A stretch of 64,000 bases of DNA from Pseudorhodobacter sp. PARRP1 (GTDB lineage: Bacteria; Pseudomonadota; Alphaproteobacteria; Rhodobacterales; Rhodobacteraceae). Each line of letters opens with the position of its first letter. Positions within the stretch are counted from its first letter, which is position 1. The stretch spans positions 1-64,000 of the forward strand of contig NKIU01000007.1 in assembly GCA_002256245.1 (NCBI GenBank). The letters run 5' to 3'. Position numbers and translations under genes: made by a program. The notes under the pieces were generated by a model, which did not search any database, was not told the origin of the DNA, and saw only the letters and a program-made list of their open reading frames with translations. This document shows positions 1 through 7,327 of this stretch, piece by piece.

Positions 1-66
1 TTTCAGGGCGGCGTTGTAGGAGCGCCAGTTCGTAGTGCGGTAGGTCGGGGGTGTGGGCCTGCTCAT
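1..66 (-). CDS. IS5-family transposase, N-terminal 22 residues (partial at window edge)
   Basis: Reading the reverse strand from ATG at 66 gives MSRPTPPTYRTTNWRSYNAA and then LK before the window ends. This start matches the well-known N-terminus of IS5-group transposases abundant in Rhodobacteraceae, in which a fixed pattern rich in Pro, Thr and Tyr is followed by NW..YN.ALK. Only the N-terminal tail is present, so the DDE catalytic domain cannot be assessed. The gene reads away from mipZ. Confidence 0.65.
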   Translation of the reverse strand, partial: MSRPTPPTYRTTNWRSYNAALK

Positions 67-127
67 CCAAGCCGACTAACACCTTGGAGTCACGAAGGGA
101 ATCCCTCACGATTTCTGCAACAGAGCC
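1..127 (-). mobile_element. Left-edge fragment of an IS5-family insertion sequence (terminal end plus start of transposase)
   Basis: The reverse strand from about 127 begins GGCTCTGTTGCAGAAATC, which resembles the terminal inverted repeats of IS5/IS903-like elements, and about 60 nt later a transposase start codon opens at 66. The element runs off the left edge, so only one end is visible and neither the other inverted repeat nor a target duplication can be checked. The inner part of the terminus also carries the short palindrome GGGAATCCC. The boundary at 127 is inferred from the terminal motif. Confidence 0.6.
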
Positions 128-260
128 GATCGCCCTTAGCCGACTGTATCAACACCGTGCGCCTCTGCGATTCCGACGTGCCAATGTCATAAGCAACTTC
201 CCGCTTCCCCTTTCTGCCGCTAACCGTATAGGAAGCCTGAAAGACCAAAGGGGACGCGGC

Positions 261-1070
261 ATGGCGCATATCATCGTTGTCGGCAATGAAAAGGGTGGCT
301 CTGGCAAATCGACCACCTGCATGCATGTGGCGACAGCATTGTGCCGGATGGGCCACCGTGTCGGCGCGCTGGACCTTGATCTGCGGCAAAAAAGCTTTGG
401 CCGCTATGTCGAGAACCGCCGCGCTTTCCTTGCGCGCTCGGGCCTTGATCTGCCAACGCCCGATTACCGTGATCTGCCAGAGGTTGAAGCCGGATCGCTG
501 GCACAAGGCGAAAACGCCTTTGATGCCCGCCTGTCCGCCGCCGTCGCGCAACTGGAGCCTGTGTCGGATTTCATCCTGATTGATTGCCCCGGCAGCCACA
601 CGCGCCTGTCACAAGTGGCCCACTCGCTCGCCGACACGCTGATCACGCCCTTGAACGACAGCTTCATCGACTTTGATCTGCTGGCCCGCGTCGATGCCGA
701 AACCGGCAAAGTCAAAGGTCCGTCAATCTATTCCGAGATGGTGTGGAACGCCCGGCAGTTGCGCGCGCAGGCGGGGCTGAAGCCGATTGACTGGATCGTT
801 TTGCGCAATCGCCTCGGCGCGCAGCAGATGCACAACAAGAAGAAGGTCGGCGCCGCCTTGGAAGAACTGTCCAAGCGCATCGGCTTCCGTGTCTCACCCG
901 GTTTTTCTGAACGGGTGATCTTTCGCGAACTGTTCCCGCGTGGTTTGACCTTGCTCGATCTCAAGGACACCGGCGTCGATCAGCTTAACCTTTCCAACAT
1001 CGCAGCGCGGCAAGAACTGCGCGATCTGATGAAAGAGCTTAAGCTTCCAGGGGTGACAGTCTCGTTTTGA
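261..1070 (+). CDS. mipZ: MipZ-type ParA-family ATPase (division plane positioning)
   Basis: This 269-residue P-loop ATPase has a deviant Walker A motif KGGSGKST at residues 11-18, followed by an LDLD motif and an IDCPG switch region typical of ParA/MinD proteins. Its length and the middle region (DNDLL-like segment, long C-terminal helix) fit alphaproteobacterial MipZ, which forms gradients from the poles and inhibits FtsZ away from midcell. The start at 261 is chosen because AAAGGGG lies just upstream and translation begins directly with the MAHIIVVGNEKGG strand; an upstream in-frame extension to 51 would run through the IS terminus and is not credible. The IS end lies only about 130 bp upstream, so the native promoter may be altered. 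A chromosome-partition ParA is the alternative, but no parB is adjacent. Confidence 0.85.
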   Translation: MAHIIVVGNEKGGSGKSTTCMHVATALCRMGHRVGALDLDLRQKSFGRYVENRRAFLARSGLDLPTPDYRDLPEVEAGSLAQGENAFDARLSAAVAQLEPVSDFILIDCPGSHTRLSQVAHSLADTLITPLNDSFIDFDLLARVDAETGKVKGPSIYSEMVWNARQLRAQAGLKPIDWIVLRNRLGAQQMHNKKKVGAALEELSKRIGFRVSPGFSERVIFRELFPRGLTLLDLKDTGVDQLNLSNIAARQELRDLMKELKLPGVTVSF

Positions 1071-1206
1071 ACAGCATTGGCTGCGCTTCCCGCCGCGCTT
1101 CGCGGGTGCGGGTGCGTTCCAGCCGCATGTCGAACATATCCGGGCCAGCATCCGCCTTGCGGGCGAACAGACCAAAACGGGCAAACAGGGCGTATCCGAA
1201 TTTCAT
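1039..1206 (-). CDS. Small basic protein, 55 residues, unknown function
   Basis: ATG at 1206 is preceded on the reverse strand by a good Shine-Dalgarno (GCAGGAGATCACC), which is the main reason to call it. The product begins MKFGYALFARFGLFARKADA, continues with a central run rich in Arg and Glu, and ends in SPLEA. It has no clear membrane span. The last 32 nt overlap the 3' end of mipZ on the opposite strand. I do not recognise the family. It could be a spurious frame in GC-rich DNA, but the ribosome binding site and the presence of a gap with no other gene favour a real small gene. Confidence 0.4.
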   Translation of the reverse strand: MKFGYALFARFGLFARKADAGPDMFDMRLERTRTREARREAQPMLFKTRLSPLEA

Positions 1207-1360
1207 GGTGATCTCCTGCGGCTGAATTTCGTTAACGCCAACCTGCAGGTGAATCGCGGCGGGAAAATGACCGACGCGCGTTGGTTTCTGGCCGTTTTCG
1301 GGCTGCGTGAAACAATCGGTTTCTTGTTTGGCCAAACCTAAAGGTTGGCACCCCGCTCTA

Positions 1361-1708
1361 TCACGGCTCGGACGGAACCTCGGACGTTGCTTCCAACTCC
1401 CCCTCAAGAAAGCGCTCAAACGCATCCAGATCGACCGGTTCAAATTGCCCGAAGCCCTGCATCCAGACGCTGGCCGCGCGCATCGCATCCGGCTCCAGCT
1501 TGCACCAGATCACCCGGCCCCGCTTTTCACGGCTGATCAGGCCAGCATCCGCCAAGATGCCCAGATGCTTGGAAATCGCCGTCAGGCTCATCTGAAACGG
1601 CTCGGCCACATCCGTGACGGCCATATCGTCTTCCAGCAACATCGCCAAAATCGCCCGCCGGGTCGGGTCGGCCAAAGCGGCGAAAACGGTGTCAAGATGG
1701 GCTGCCAT
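1361..1708 (-). CDS. ArsR-family winged-helix transcriptional regulator
   Basis: This 115-residue protein has the ArsR pattern: LADPTRRAILAMLLE at residues 10-24, the recognition helix segment MSLTAISKHLGILADAGLIS and the wing REKRGRVIWCKL. No CxC metal site is visible in the alpha-3 helix, so it is unlikely to be an arsenic or cadmium sensor and resembles the SdpR/YgaV-like group. The start at 1708 gives the usual family length; an in-frame ATG at 1792 would add 28 residues and cannot be excluded because neither start has a strong ribosome site. No obvious SRPBCC or transporter partner is adjacent, so its target is unknown. Confidence 0.8.
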   Translation of the reverse strand: MAAHLDTVFAALADPTRRAILAMLLEDDMAVTDVAEPFQMSLTAISKHLGILADAGLISREKRGRVIWCKLEPDAMRAASVWMQGFGQFEPVDLDAFERFLEGELEATSEVPSEP

Positions 1709-1845
1709 AGCCTGACTATCCCAAGCCCTCACGCGATCGTCAACCAGATGGTTGAATATGCCAGCGCGCGACATCATCGGTTTTCCGAACATCGAGCGTT
1801 TTGAAATTCTATCAATATCAACGACTTACGCTATTTTTTCCATAC

Positions 1846-1874
1846 TTGACTCGCAAGGCCGCTGTTCGTAGGTA
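1846..1874 (+). promoter_or_regulatory. Candidate sigma-70-type promoter of the F0 ATP synthase operon
   Basis: TTGACT at 1846-1851 and TAGGTA at 1869-1874 are separated by 17 nt, and the predicted start lies about 20 nt before the GTG start of atpI. This is a pattern match by eye, not a mapped promoter. Confidence 0.45.
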
Positions 1875-1901
1875 TGCCGCAACCTTCTGGAGGCTTTTGC
1901 C

Positions 1902-2261
1902 GTGTTGTCTGACGCAGATCGTGAGCGCCTCGCCGCCCTCGAAAAGCGGATCGAAACCGCCAAAGCCGCCGCAGCGCCCCGGCGCAGCGCGAATGAAGAG
2001 AAGCATCGTCAGGCGCAACTCGCCTGGCGCATGGTGATAGAGCTTGTGGCCGGTCTGCTGATCGGCTTTGGCATCGGATACGGGCTGGATACCCTGTTTG
2101 GGACCATGCCGATTTTTCTGGTGCTGTTCGTGTTGGCTGGGTTTGCGGCGGGGGTGAAAACCATGCTGCGCTCGGCAAAAGAGATGCAGGACAAGGCCGC
2201 GCAAGCGCAAGGTCCGCAAGCAAACGCCACTTCGGTGGCCGATGATGAAGAGGAAGACTGA
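1902..2261 (+). CDS. atpI: AtpI, ATP synthase assembly/accessory protein I
   Basis: This 119-residue protein has a charged N-terminal helix, two membrane spans (about residues 44-64 and 70-88) separated by a short loop, and a polar acidic tail ending DDEEED. It matches alphaproteobacterial AtpI, which helps assemble the c-ring and may move Mg2+ or Ca2+. It heads the F0 operon. Translation starts at GTG 1902, placed about 8 nt after a strong TGGAGG. Its stop codon (2259-2261) abuts the atpB GTG, so the two are translationally coupled. Confidence 0.88.
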   Translation: MLSDADRERLAALEKRIETAKAAAAPRRSANEEKHRQAQLAWRMVIELVAGLLIGFGIGYGLDTLFGTMPIFLVLFVLAGFAAGVKTMLRSAKEMQDKAAQAQGPQANATSVADDEEED

Positions 2262-2262
2262 C

Positions 2263-3033
2263 GTGGCAGCCGAAGCGCAAGAAGGTGGTTTGTCGTTCCA
2301 TCCGCTCCAGCAGTTTGAGGTTCATCCGCTGTTTGGCGATGGCCCGATCCACTGGTACACCATCACCAACGCCACCGTCTGGCTGCTGCTGGCCGCTTTG
2401 GCGGTGATCTTCTTCTTCGCTTACGGCTCGGCTGGCCGCAAGCTGGTGCCGTCGCGCCTGCAGTCGATTGGCGAGATGGGCTATGACTTCGTGCACAACA
2501 TGGTCGTCGATGTCACCGGCGAAGATGGCGCGAAATACTTCCCAATGGTGATGACGCTGTTCCTGACCATCGTGTTTTCCAACATGCTGGGCCTGCTGCC
2601 GGGTTCGTTCTCGCCGACCTCGCATATCGCTGTCACGGCGGTGATGGGTGTGGGTGTGTTCCTGTTCGTGACCCTGCTGGGGTTCTGGAAGCACGGCCTG
2701 CATTTCCTCGGCCTGTTCTGGATGAAAGATGCGCCGCTGATCCTGCGCCCGATCATCGCGCTGATCGAGTTGATTTCCTACTTCGTGCGCCCCGTCAGCC
2801 ACTCCATTCGTTTGGCCGGCAACATCATGGCAGGCCACGCGGTTATGAAAGTGTTCGCCGCCTTCGCGCCGATGATCCTGATCTCGGGCATTGGTGTGCT
2901 GGTCACCCCGGTGTCGGTTCTGGCCATCACCGCAATCTACGCGTTGGAGGTTCTTGTGGCCTTCATCCAAGCCTACGTTTTCACCATCCTGACCTGCGTT
3001 TACCTGAAAGATGCGCTGCATCCGAGCCACTAA
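2263..3033 (+). CDS. atpB: ATP synthase F0 subunit a
   Basis: The 256-residue multi-span protein forms the proton half-channels beside the c-ring. It carries the hallmark segment [14 protein letters not shown], whose Arg is the essential stator arginine, and further membrane helices to the C-terminus. I chose GTG at 2263, immediately after the atpI stop and 7 nt after AGAGGAAG; an in-frame ATG at 2242 would overlap atpI and put the SD inside the coding region. It is followed by atpE after a 48-nt gap. F1 genes are not in the window, which is normal for photosynthetic-type alphaproteobacteria where F0 and F1 operons are separate. Confidence 0.95.
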   Translation: MAAEAQEGGLSFHPLQQFEVHPLFGDGPIHWYTITNATVWLLLAALAVIFFFAYGSAGRKLVPSRLQSIGEMGYDFVHNMVVDVTGEDGAKYFPMVMTLFLTIVFSNMLGLLPGSFSPTSHIAVTAVMGVGVFLFVTLLGFWKHGLHFLGLFWMKDAPLILRPIIALIELISYFVRPVSHSIRLAGNIMAGHAVMKVFAAFAPMILISGIGVLVTPVSVLAITAIYALEVLVAFIQAYVFTILTCVYLKDALHPSH

Positions 3034-3081
3034 ACGCCGCTCTTAACCCTATCTAACCTATTCCATCGTAAGGAGAATATC

Positions 3082-3321
3082 ATGGATCTCGCAACCGCAG
3101 CCGCTCTCGGCAAATTCATCGGCGCTGGTCTGGCCGCTATCGGTTCCGGCGCTGCCGCAATCGGCGTTGGCAACGTTGCTGGCAACTTCCTGGCTGGCGC
3201 TCTGCGCAACCCTTCGGCAGCTGGCTCGCAAACCGCGACCCTGTTCATCGGTCTGGCCTTCGCAGAAGCTCTGGGGATCTTCTCGTTCCTCGTCGCTCTG
3301 CTGTTGATGTTCGCAGTCTAA
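3082..3321 (+). CDS. atpE: ATP synthase F0 subunit c
   Basis: This 79-residue hairpin protein has two hydrophobic helices joined by the polar loop around ARNP-like residues (ALRNPSA). The proton-carrying carboxylate is Glu62 in the context [10 protein letters not shown]. Glycine-rich spacing in the first helix ([17 protein letters not shown]) fits ring packing. A strong TAAGGAG precedes the ATG, consistent with the high expression needed for a multi-copy ring. An 83-nt gap containing a GC-rich hairpin separates it from the next gene and may tune relative expression. Confidence 0.97.
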   Translation: MDLATAAALGKFIGAGLAAIGSGAAAIGVGNVAGNFLAGALRNPSAAGSQTATLFIGLAFAEALGIFSFLVALLLMFAV

Positions 3322-3404
3322 TCTGACGTCAGCATCCTTACGGTCAGGGGTGCCGCCCAAGCGCGGCGCCCTTGAGCATCAAAAAGGGTCCGACGGAGGG
3401 CAAA

Positions 3405-3950
3405 ATGGCGACCACGACCACGACTGAAGCCGCAACGGAAGTTGCGCATGGGGCCGCGAAGGCAGGTATGCCGCAGCTGGACCCCACCCATTTCGCAAAC
3501 CAGATATTCTGGCTTGTCGTCACCCTTCTGGTGATTTTCTTCGTGCTGAAGCTGGTGGCTTTGCCACGCATCGGCGGCACGTTGGCAACCCGGCGCGGCA
3601 CCATCGTCAACGATCTGGCTGCGGCCGAAGAGTTGAAGCAGAAGGTCGTGGCGGCAGAGAAAGCCTATAACGACGCACTTGTTGCGGCGCGGGCAGAGGC
3701 TGGCAAGATCGTCACCGCAGCCAAGGCAGACATTCAGGCTGACCTTAACAAAGCCATCGCGAAGGCCGATGTCGAAATCTCGGCGAAAGCTGCGGAATCG
3801 GCTGGCCGCATCGACGAAATCCGGGCTGGCGCGCAAGACGCGATTGCCGAAGTCGCCAAGGATACGGCCAAAGAGCTGGTTGCAGCTTTGGGCGGTAAGG
3901 CGGATGCTAGGTCGATCACGGCGGCTGTGACTGCTCGGTTGAAAGGGTAA
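3405..3950 (+). CDS. atpX: ATP synthase F0 subunit b' (second b-type stator subunit)
   Basis: This 181-residue protein has an N-terminal Thr/Ala-rich tail, one membrane span (about residues 36-55, around [17 protein letters not shown]) and a long Ala/Glu/Lys coiled coil. It pairs with the classical b subunit to form the heterodimeric stator stalk, as in photosynthetic bacteria and other alphaproteobacteria. The start at 3405 follows GACGGAGGG; an in-frame TTG at 3372 lies upstream of that SD and was not used. The gene ends 3 nt before atpF. Confidence 0.92.
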   Translation: MATTTTTEAATEVAHGAAKAGMPQLDPTHFANQIFWLVVTLLVIFFVLKLVALPRIGGTLATRRGTIVNDLAAAEELKQKVVAAEKAYNDALVAARAEAGKIVTAAKADIQADLNKAIAKADVEISAKAAESAGRIDEIRAGAQDAIAEVAKDTAKELVAALGGKADARSITAAVTARLKG

Positions 3951-3953
3951 GCG

Positions 3954-4520
3954 ATGAAAAACGTCTTTCTGATCATCGCCGTCCTCGGCATCGTCGCGGT
4001 GCTGACCGGCAATAACCACGGCGAGCCTTTGGTCAGCCTGCACAACACCAACTTCGTGGTGTTGCTGGCGTTCCTGATCTTCGTCGGCATCCTGCTTTAC
4101 ACAGGCGTTCCCGGTCTGCTCGCCAAGGCGCTGGACGCCCGTGCAGCGCGCATCAAGGCCGAGTTGGACGAGGCAAAAGCCCTGCGCGACGAGGCCAAGG
4201 CTTTGCTGGCATCCTATGACGCCAAGCACAAGGAAGTGGCCGAGCAATCGGCGCGCATCATCGCTTCCGCCAAGGAAGAAGCCGAAGCCGCTGCCAAGCA
4301 GGCCAAGGCTGATCTGACCGACTCGATCGCGCGCCGTCTGGCTGCGGCCGAGGAGCAGATCGCTTCGGCAGAGGCTGGCGCTTTGCGTCAGGTCCGCGAA
4401 AGCGCGATTTCGGTGGCGGTGGCTGCCGCGGGCGAAGTGCTTGCCAAGCAGAACACCCCCGAAGCAGCCTCGGCCTCGATTGACGCCGCGATTGCCACGG
4501 TGGACGCCAAGTTCCACTGA
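3954..4520 (+). CDS. atpF: ATP synthase F0 subunit b
   Basis: This 188-residue protein starts with a hydrophobic, signal-like segment (residues 3-18), then a second membrane span (about 33-52) followed by a long charged coiled coil, typical of alphaproteobacterial b subunits that couple F0 to the F1 delta subunit. Together with the preceding b' gene it supplies the stator. It is the last gene of the operon and is followed within 16 nt by a strong terminator. Confidence 0.93.
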   Translation: MKNVFLIIAVLGIVAVLTGNNHGEPLVSLHNTNFVVLLAFLIFVGILLYTGVPGLLAKALDARAARIKAELDEAKALRDEAKALLASYDAKHKEVAEQSARIIASAKEEAEAAAKQAKADLTDSIARRLAAAEEQIASAEAGALRQVRESAISVAVAAAGEVLAKQNTPEAASASIDAAIATVDAKFH

Positions 4521-4535
4521 TCGGTTGACGATCCC

Positions 4536-4568
4536 GACAAAGCCCGGTGCGCAGCGCCGGGCTTTGTC
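4536..4568 (+). terminator. Rho-independent-type terminator of the F0 operon
   Basis: A perfect 12-bp stem (GACAAAGCCCGG at 4536-4547 with its complement at 4557-4568) encloses a 9-nt loop. It lies between the converging atpF and GntR genes and may serve both strands, although it lacks a long T-tract. Confidence 0.7.
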
Positions 4569-4573
4569 ATGCG

Positions 4574-5341
4574 CTATTTCGATTGCTCGTGCTGCAAGCG
4601 TTGCTTGGCCACCGCCTCATTCCGGTTGGCCTTGATCTGATCCGCCATCGCGGTTTCCACAAATCCCAGATGCGTCACCACCGCCGCCCTTGCCGCTTGC
4701 GGATCACGCGCCTGCAGGGCCGAATTGATCGACCGATGCTGATCCAGCAGTTGATCGCGGGTCAGCCGGTTGCGGAACATCATCTGCCGATTATAGAACA
4801 CGCCCATCCGCAGCAGATCATACATCGCGCGCATCATATGCAGCATCACCACGTTATGGCTGGCCTCGATGATCGCCATGTGGAATGTCGCGTCCAACTC
4901 GGCCTCATCCGTAGGGTCGCGCTTGGTATGCGCGGCTTCCATCTTGGTGAAAATCGCCTCAATCACCGCCAGATCGGTGTCCGAGCCCAGCCGGGCCGCG
5001 CGCTCTGCCGCCAGCCCCTCCATATCGCGGCGGAAGTCGATGTAGTCGAACACCGCCTCTTCATGCGCCGAAAACAACCCGATCAGCGCCGGAGAAAACG
5101 CCGAGCCCAACACCTCGGCCACAAAAATCCCGGCATTGGGGCGGCTGACCAGCAGCCCGCGCACCTGAAGGTCGGCCACCGCTTCGCGCAACGAAGGCCG
5201 CGACACCCCCATCCGCTCGGATAACTCCCGCTCCGAGGGCAGCCGCTCACCGGGGCGCAAAACGCCACGCAGGATCAGCAACTCGATCTGCTGCACCACC
5301 GAATGAGACAGTTTCTCGGCGTCTATCTTGAGGAAGGGCAT
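4574..5341 (-). CDS. GntR-family regulator, FCD (FadR/PdhR/GlcC-like) subgroup
   Basis: The 255-residue protein has an N-terminal winged helix (residues 10-78) with the GntR signature LRPGERLPSERELSERMGVS followed by SRPSLREAVADLQVRGLL, and a C-terminal all-helical FCD effector domain (about 95-230) with metal-binding-type Asp/His residues (DATFHMAI, DQHRSI). Such regulators respond to small carboxylates. A near-perfect inverted repeat ATTGGT-N11-ACCAAT sits 15 nt upstream of its start, suggesting autoregulation. The same half-sites and spacing occur just upstream of glcD at 51237-51258, so a role like GlcC (glycolate-responsive) is a reasonable inference; PdhR- or LldR-like roles are alternatives. 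Confidence 0.85.
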   Translation of the reverse strand: MPFLKIDAEKLSHSVVQQIELLILRGVLRPGERLPSERELSERMGVSRPSLREAVADLQVRGLLVSRPNAGIFVAEVLGSAFSPALIGLFSAHEEAVFDYIDFRRDMEGLAAERAARLGSDTDLAVIEAIFTKMEAAHTKRDPTDEAELDATFHMAIIEASHNVVMLHMMRAMYDLLRMGVFYNRQMMFRNRLTRDQLLDQHRSINSALQARDPQAARAAVVTHLGFVETAMADQIKANRNEAVAKQRLQHEQSK

Positions 5342-5355
5342 GATCGGCTCCGGCT

Positions 5356-5380
5356 GATTGGTGCAAACATATGACCAATC
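5356..5380. promoter_or_regulatory. Candidate GntR operator (ATTGGT-N11-ACCAAT)
   Basis: The inverted repeat GATTGGT/ACCAATC with an 11-nt spacer lies 15 nt upstream of the GntR start codon. Arms resemble TTGGT/ACCAA sites bound by FCD-type GntR proteins, though the spacer is longer than the 3 nt of E. coli PdhR sites. A second copy with the same spacer and an identical TATGACCA edge lies upstream of glcD. Confidence 0.5.
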
Positions 5381-5398
5381 CGAAAGCGGCTCAATGAC

Positions 5399-5426
5399 AA
5401 AGGGCCGGGGTTTCCCCCGGCCCTTG
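5399..5426 (-). terminator. Terminator hairpin after the OmpA-family lipoprotein gene
   Basis: AAGGGCCGGGG at 5400-5410 pairs with CCCCGGCCCTT at 5415-5425 around a 4-nt loop. On the reverse strand it follows the stop codon at 5461 by about 35 nt and is followed by TTGTCATT. Confidence 0.65.
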
Positions 5427-5460
5427 CAAACATGCCGCCAAACTTAGCGAGTCGCCAAAC

Positions 5461-6114
5461 TTAACGCGTCGGGCGAATGATGATCTCAACCCGGCGGTTC
5501 TGTGCGCGGCCCGAAGCCGACAGGTTCGACGCAATCGGTTGATCCTCGCCGCGGCCATAGGCGGCCACGCGGCCCGCAGGCACACCAGAGCTGATCAACA
5601 CACCCGCCACCGCCGAAGCCCGGCGCTGCGACAGGTCTTGGTTATAGGCCTGCGAGGCGGTGTTGTCGGTATGGCCGATCACCTCGATGGTGGAATTCGG
5701 ATAGCGGTTCAGCGACGATGCCACCGCGCGCAAGTCTGATGTCAGGTCCGGGCGCAGCGTTGCGCTGTCGGACGCGAACAGCACGTCTTGCGGCATGTTC
5801 ACCACCAGATACTGCCCGTTGTTGGTGACCGACACGTTCGACGACAGCGAACCGCGCAGATCAGCCGCCTGCGCATCCAGGCTCGACCCGATCGCGCCGC
5901 CAACAGCCGCCCCCAAGGCGCCACCGATCACGGCCTTCGCCAGACGGTCATCGCCTTTGCTGGTGCCACCAGCCACAGCGCCCAACAGGCCGCCGACAAT
6001 CGCGCCGTTCTTGGCGCGCGCATTCGGATCATTCGGATATGCATCGGGATTAACGCAGGCGGTCAGCGCCAACAGCGCTGCGGTAGAGATGATAACCGGG
6101 GTCTTGAACATCAT
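5461..6114 (-). CDS. OmpA-family outer-membrane lipoprotein with glycine-zipper domain
   Basis: The 217-residue product begins with a lipoprotein signal (MMFKTPVIISTAALLALTAC, lipobox LTAC with Cys20). Residues about 40-85 are a glycine zipper (GAIVGGLLGAVAGG and GGALGAAVGGAIG), and residues 105-217 form an OmpA-like peptidoglycan-binding domain with the motifs LFASDSATLRPD, VIGHTDNTAS, LSQRRASAV and NRRVEI. It is similar to YiaD and likely tethers the outer membrane to peptidoglycan. The start at 6114 is chosen for AGAGG upstream and for the complete signal peptide. Confidence 0.87.
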   Translation of the reverse strand: MMFKTPVIISTAALLALTACVNPDAYPNDPNARAKNGAIVGGLLGAVAGGTSKGDDRLAKAVIGGALGAAVGGAIGSSLDAQAADLRGSLSSNVSVTNNGQYLVVNMPQDVLFASDSATLRPDLTSDLRAVASSLNRYPNSTIEVIGHTDNTASQAYNQDLSQRRASAVAGVLISSGVPAGRVAAYGRGEDQPIASNLSASGRAQNRRVEIIIRPTR

Positions 6115-6250
6115 GGCTGCCTCTGAATTGTCTGGGTGGGCCGCTCTGGCCGCGCCGCTACGTATATATGAACGCGCGTCCAGCGGCACGGTTCCCGAAT
6201 GCGATTGGCAAATTATCGCGCAGATGTGAAACCTGTCTCAAACGCTCCGC

Positions 6251-7081
6251 TCAGCCCCTTGCATCTGCGCGCGCCGCTTCCCATGCCAGCATCGCGCGTT
6301 TGACAGGCAGGCCCCAGTGGTATCCGCCCAAGCCGCCCGATTTGCGCAAGGCGCGATGGCATGGCACCAAAAAGCTGATCGGGTTGCGCCCCACCGCCGT
6401 GCCAACCGCCCGCTGCGCGGTGGGATGCCCGACAGCCTTGCCAAGTTCGGAATAGGTGGTGACATGGCCCGTGGGAATTTGCAGCAGGGCCTCCCACACT
6501 TTCACCTGAAACGGCGCGCCGATCAGATGCAGCCGGGCCGCCCGCCCCGCCATAGCCTCGGTCACAAGCGGCTCGATGCTGGCATCTTCGATGTAAGTGG
6601 CGTTCGGCCAGCGCGATGTCAGATCGTTCATCGACCAGTCGCGGCCAAATTCCTCGGTAAAGCCCATACCGCAGATGCCGCGATCGGTCGCCATCACCAG
6701 CGCTTCGCCGAACGGCGTCGGGAAATAGCCCCAGCGGATCACCAACCCCGCACCACCCGTCGCATATTCGCCGGGGCTCATCGCCTCCCATGTCAAAAAC
6801 AGATCATGCAGCCGCCCGCCCCCGGAAAGCCCCGCCGCATGGGCAGTCTCCAACACGGTGAAGCGGTCGGCCAGCAGGCGGCGGGCGTGATCCAGCGCCA
6901 GATATTGCTGATAGCGCTTCGGGCTGACCCCCACCCATTGCGAAAACGTCCGTTGAAAATGCGCCGCGCTCATGCCGATCCCGGCGGCCAGATCGTCAAG
7001 GCTTTGGCCGGGGCCGCCTTCGTCGATCAGTTGCAGGGCGCGGGCGATAACGCCGTAATGATAGCTGGTCTGGTCGGTCAT
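6251..7081 (-). CDS. ada: Ada-like bifunctional protein: AraC-type HTH plus O6-alkylguanine-DNA alkyltransferase
   Basis: The 276-residue protein has an N-terminal AraC-type helix-turn-helix domain (about residues 10-100) and a C-terminal alkyltransferase domain carrying the acceptor-cysteine motif FLVPCHRAL (Cys at about residue 241) and the upstream TTYSELGKAVGHP segment. It lacks the N-terminal zinc domain of E. coli Ada that accepts methyl groups from phosphotriesters, so it can repair O6-methylguanine but the classical methyl-phosphotriester switch is absent. Start at 7081 follows a strong GGAAGGAGA. It is divergent from nth, another base-damage repair gene. Confidence 0.9.
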   Translation of the reverse strand: MTDQTSYHYGVIARALQLIDEGGPGQSLDDLAAGIGMSAAHFQRTFSQWVGVSPKRYQQYLALDHARRLLADRFTVLETAHAAGLSGGGRLHDLFLTWEAMSPGEYATGGAGLVIRWGYFPTPFGEALVMATDRGICGMGFTEEFGRDWSMNDLTSRWPNATYIEDASIEPLVTEAMAGRAARLHLIGAPFQVKVWEALLQIPTGHVTTYSELGKAVGHPTAQRAVGTAVGRNPISFLVPCHRALRKSGGLGGYHWGLPVKRAMLAWEAARADARG

Positions 7082-7242
7082 GCGGGTCTCCTTCCCGCCA
7101 CCATAGGCTGCAAGCGCGTGGCAATCGACCCGGTTCCTGCGGCTTTTGCCGCTGAAAGCGCGAAAGCCCGAAAACGACAAATTGACAAAAAACCACAACA
7201 TATTGTGTAAAAACGCGTAAGGTTTCCGAAAAAGACACAAGT

Positions 7243-7260
7243 CTGTCCCCGCGGGGACAG
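7243..7260. repeat. Perfect 18-bp palindrome CTGTCCCCGCGGGGACAG
   Basis: The palindrome lies in the divergent promoter region between ada and nth. The central 16 bp recur exactly at 22963-22978, and a partial version occurs near 25119. It could be a protein-binding site or a short dispersed repeat. Confidence 0.6.
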
Positions 7261-7327
7261 AAATTTCACCGTCAGGCGGAAAACCGAGATGCTTGCCCGC
7301 TGTCCGGCAATCGGGCATATCAAAGCC

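Noticed and set aside
51-260. 70-residue N-terminal extension of MipZ
   Set aside because: It reads through the IS terminus and no SD precedes it.
4536-4568. Riboswitch in the GntR/atpF gap
   Set aside because: The gap is too short and is fully explained by a simple terminator hairpin.
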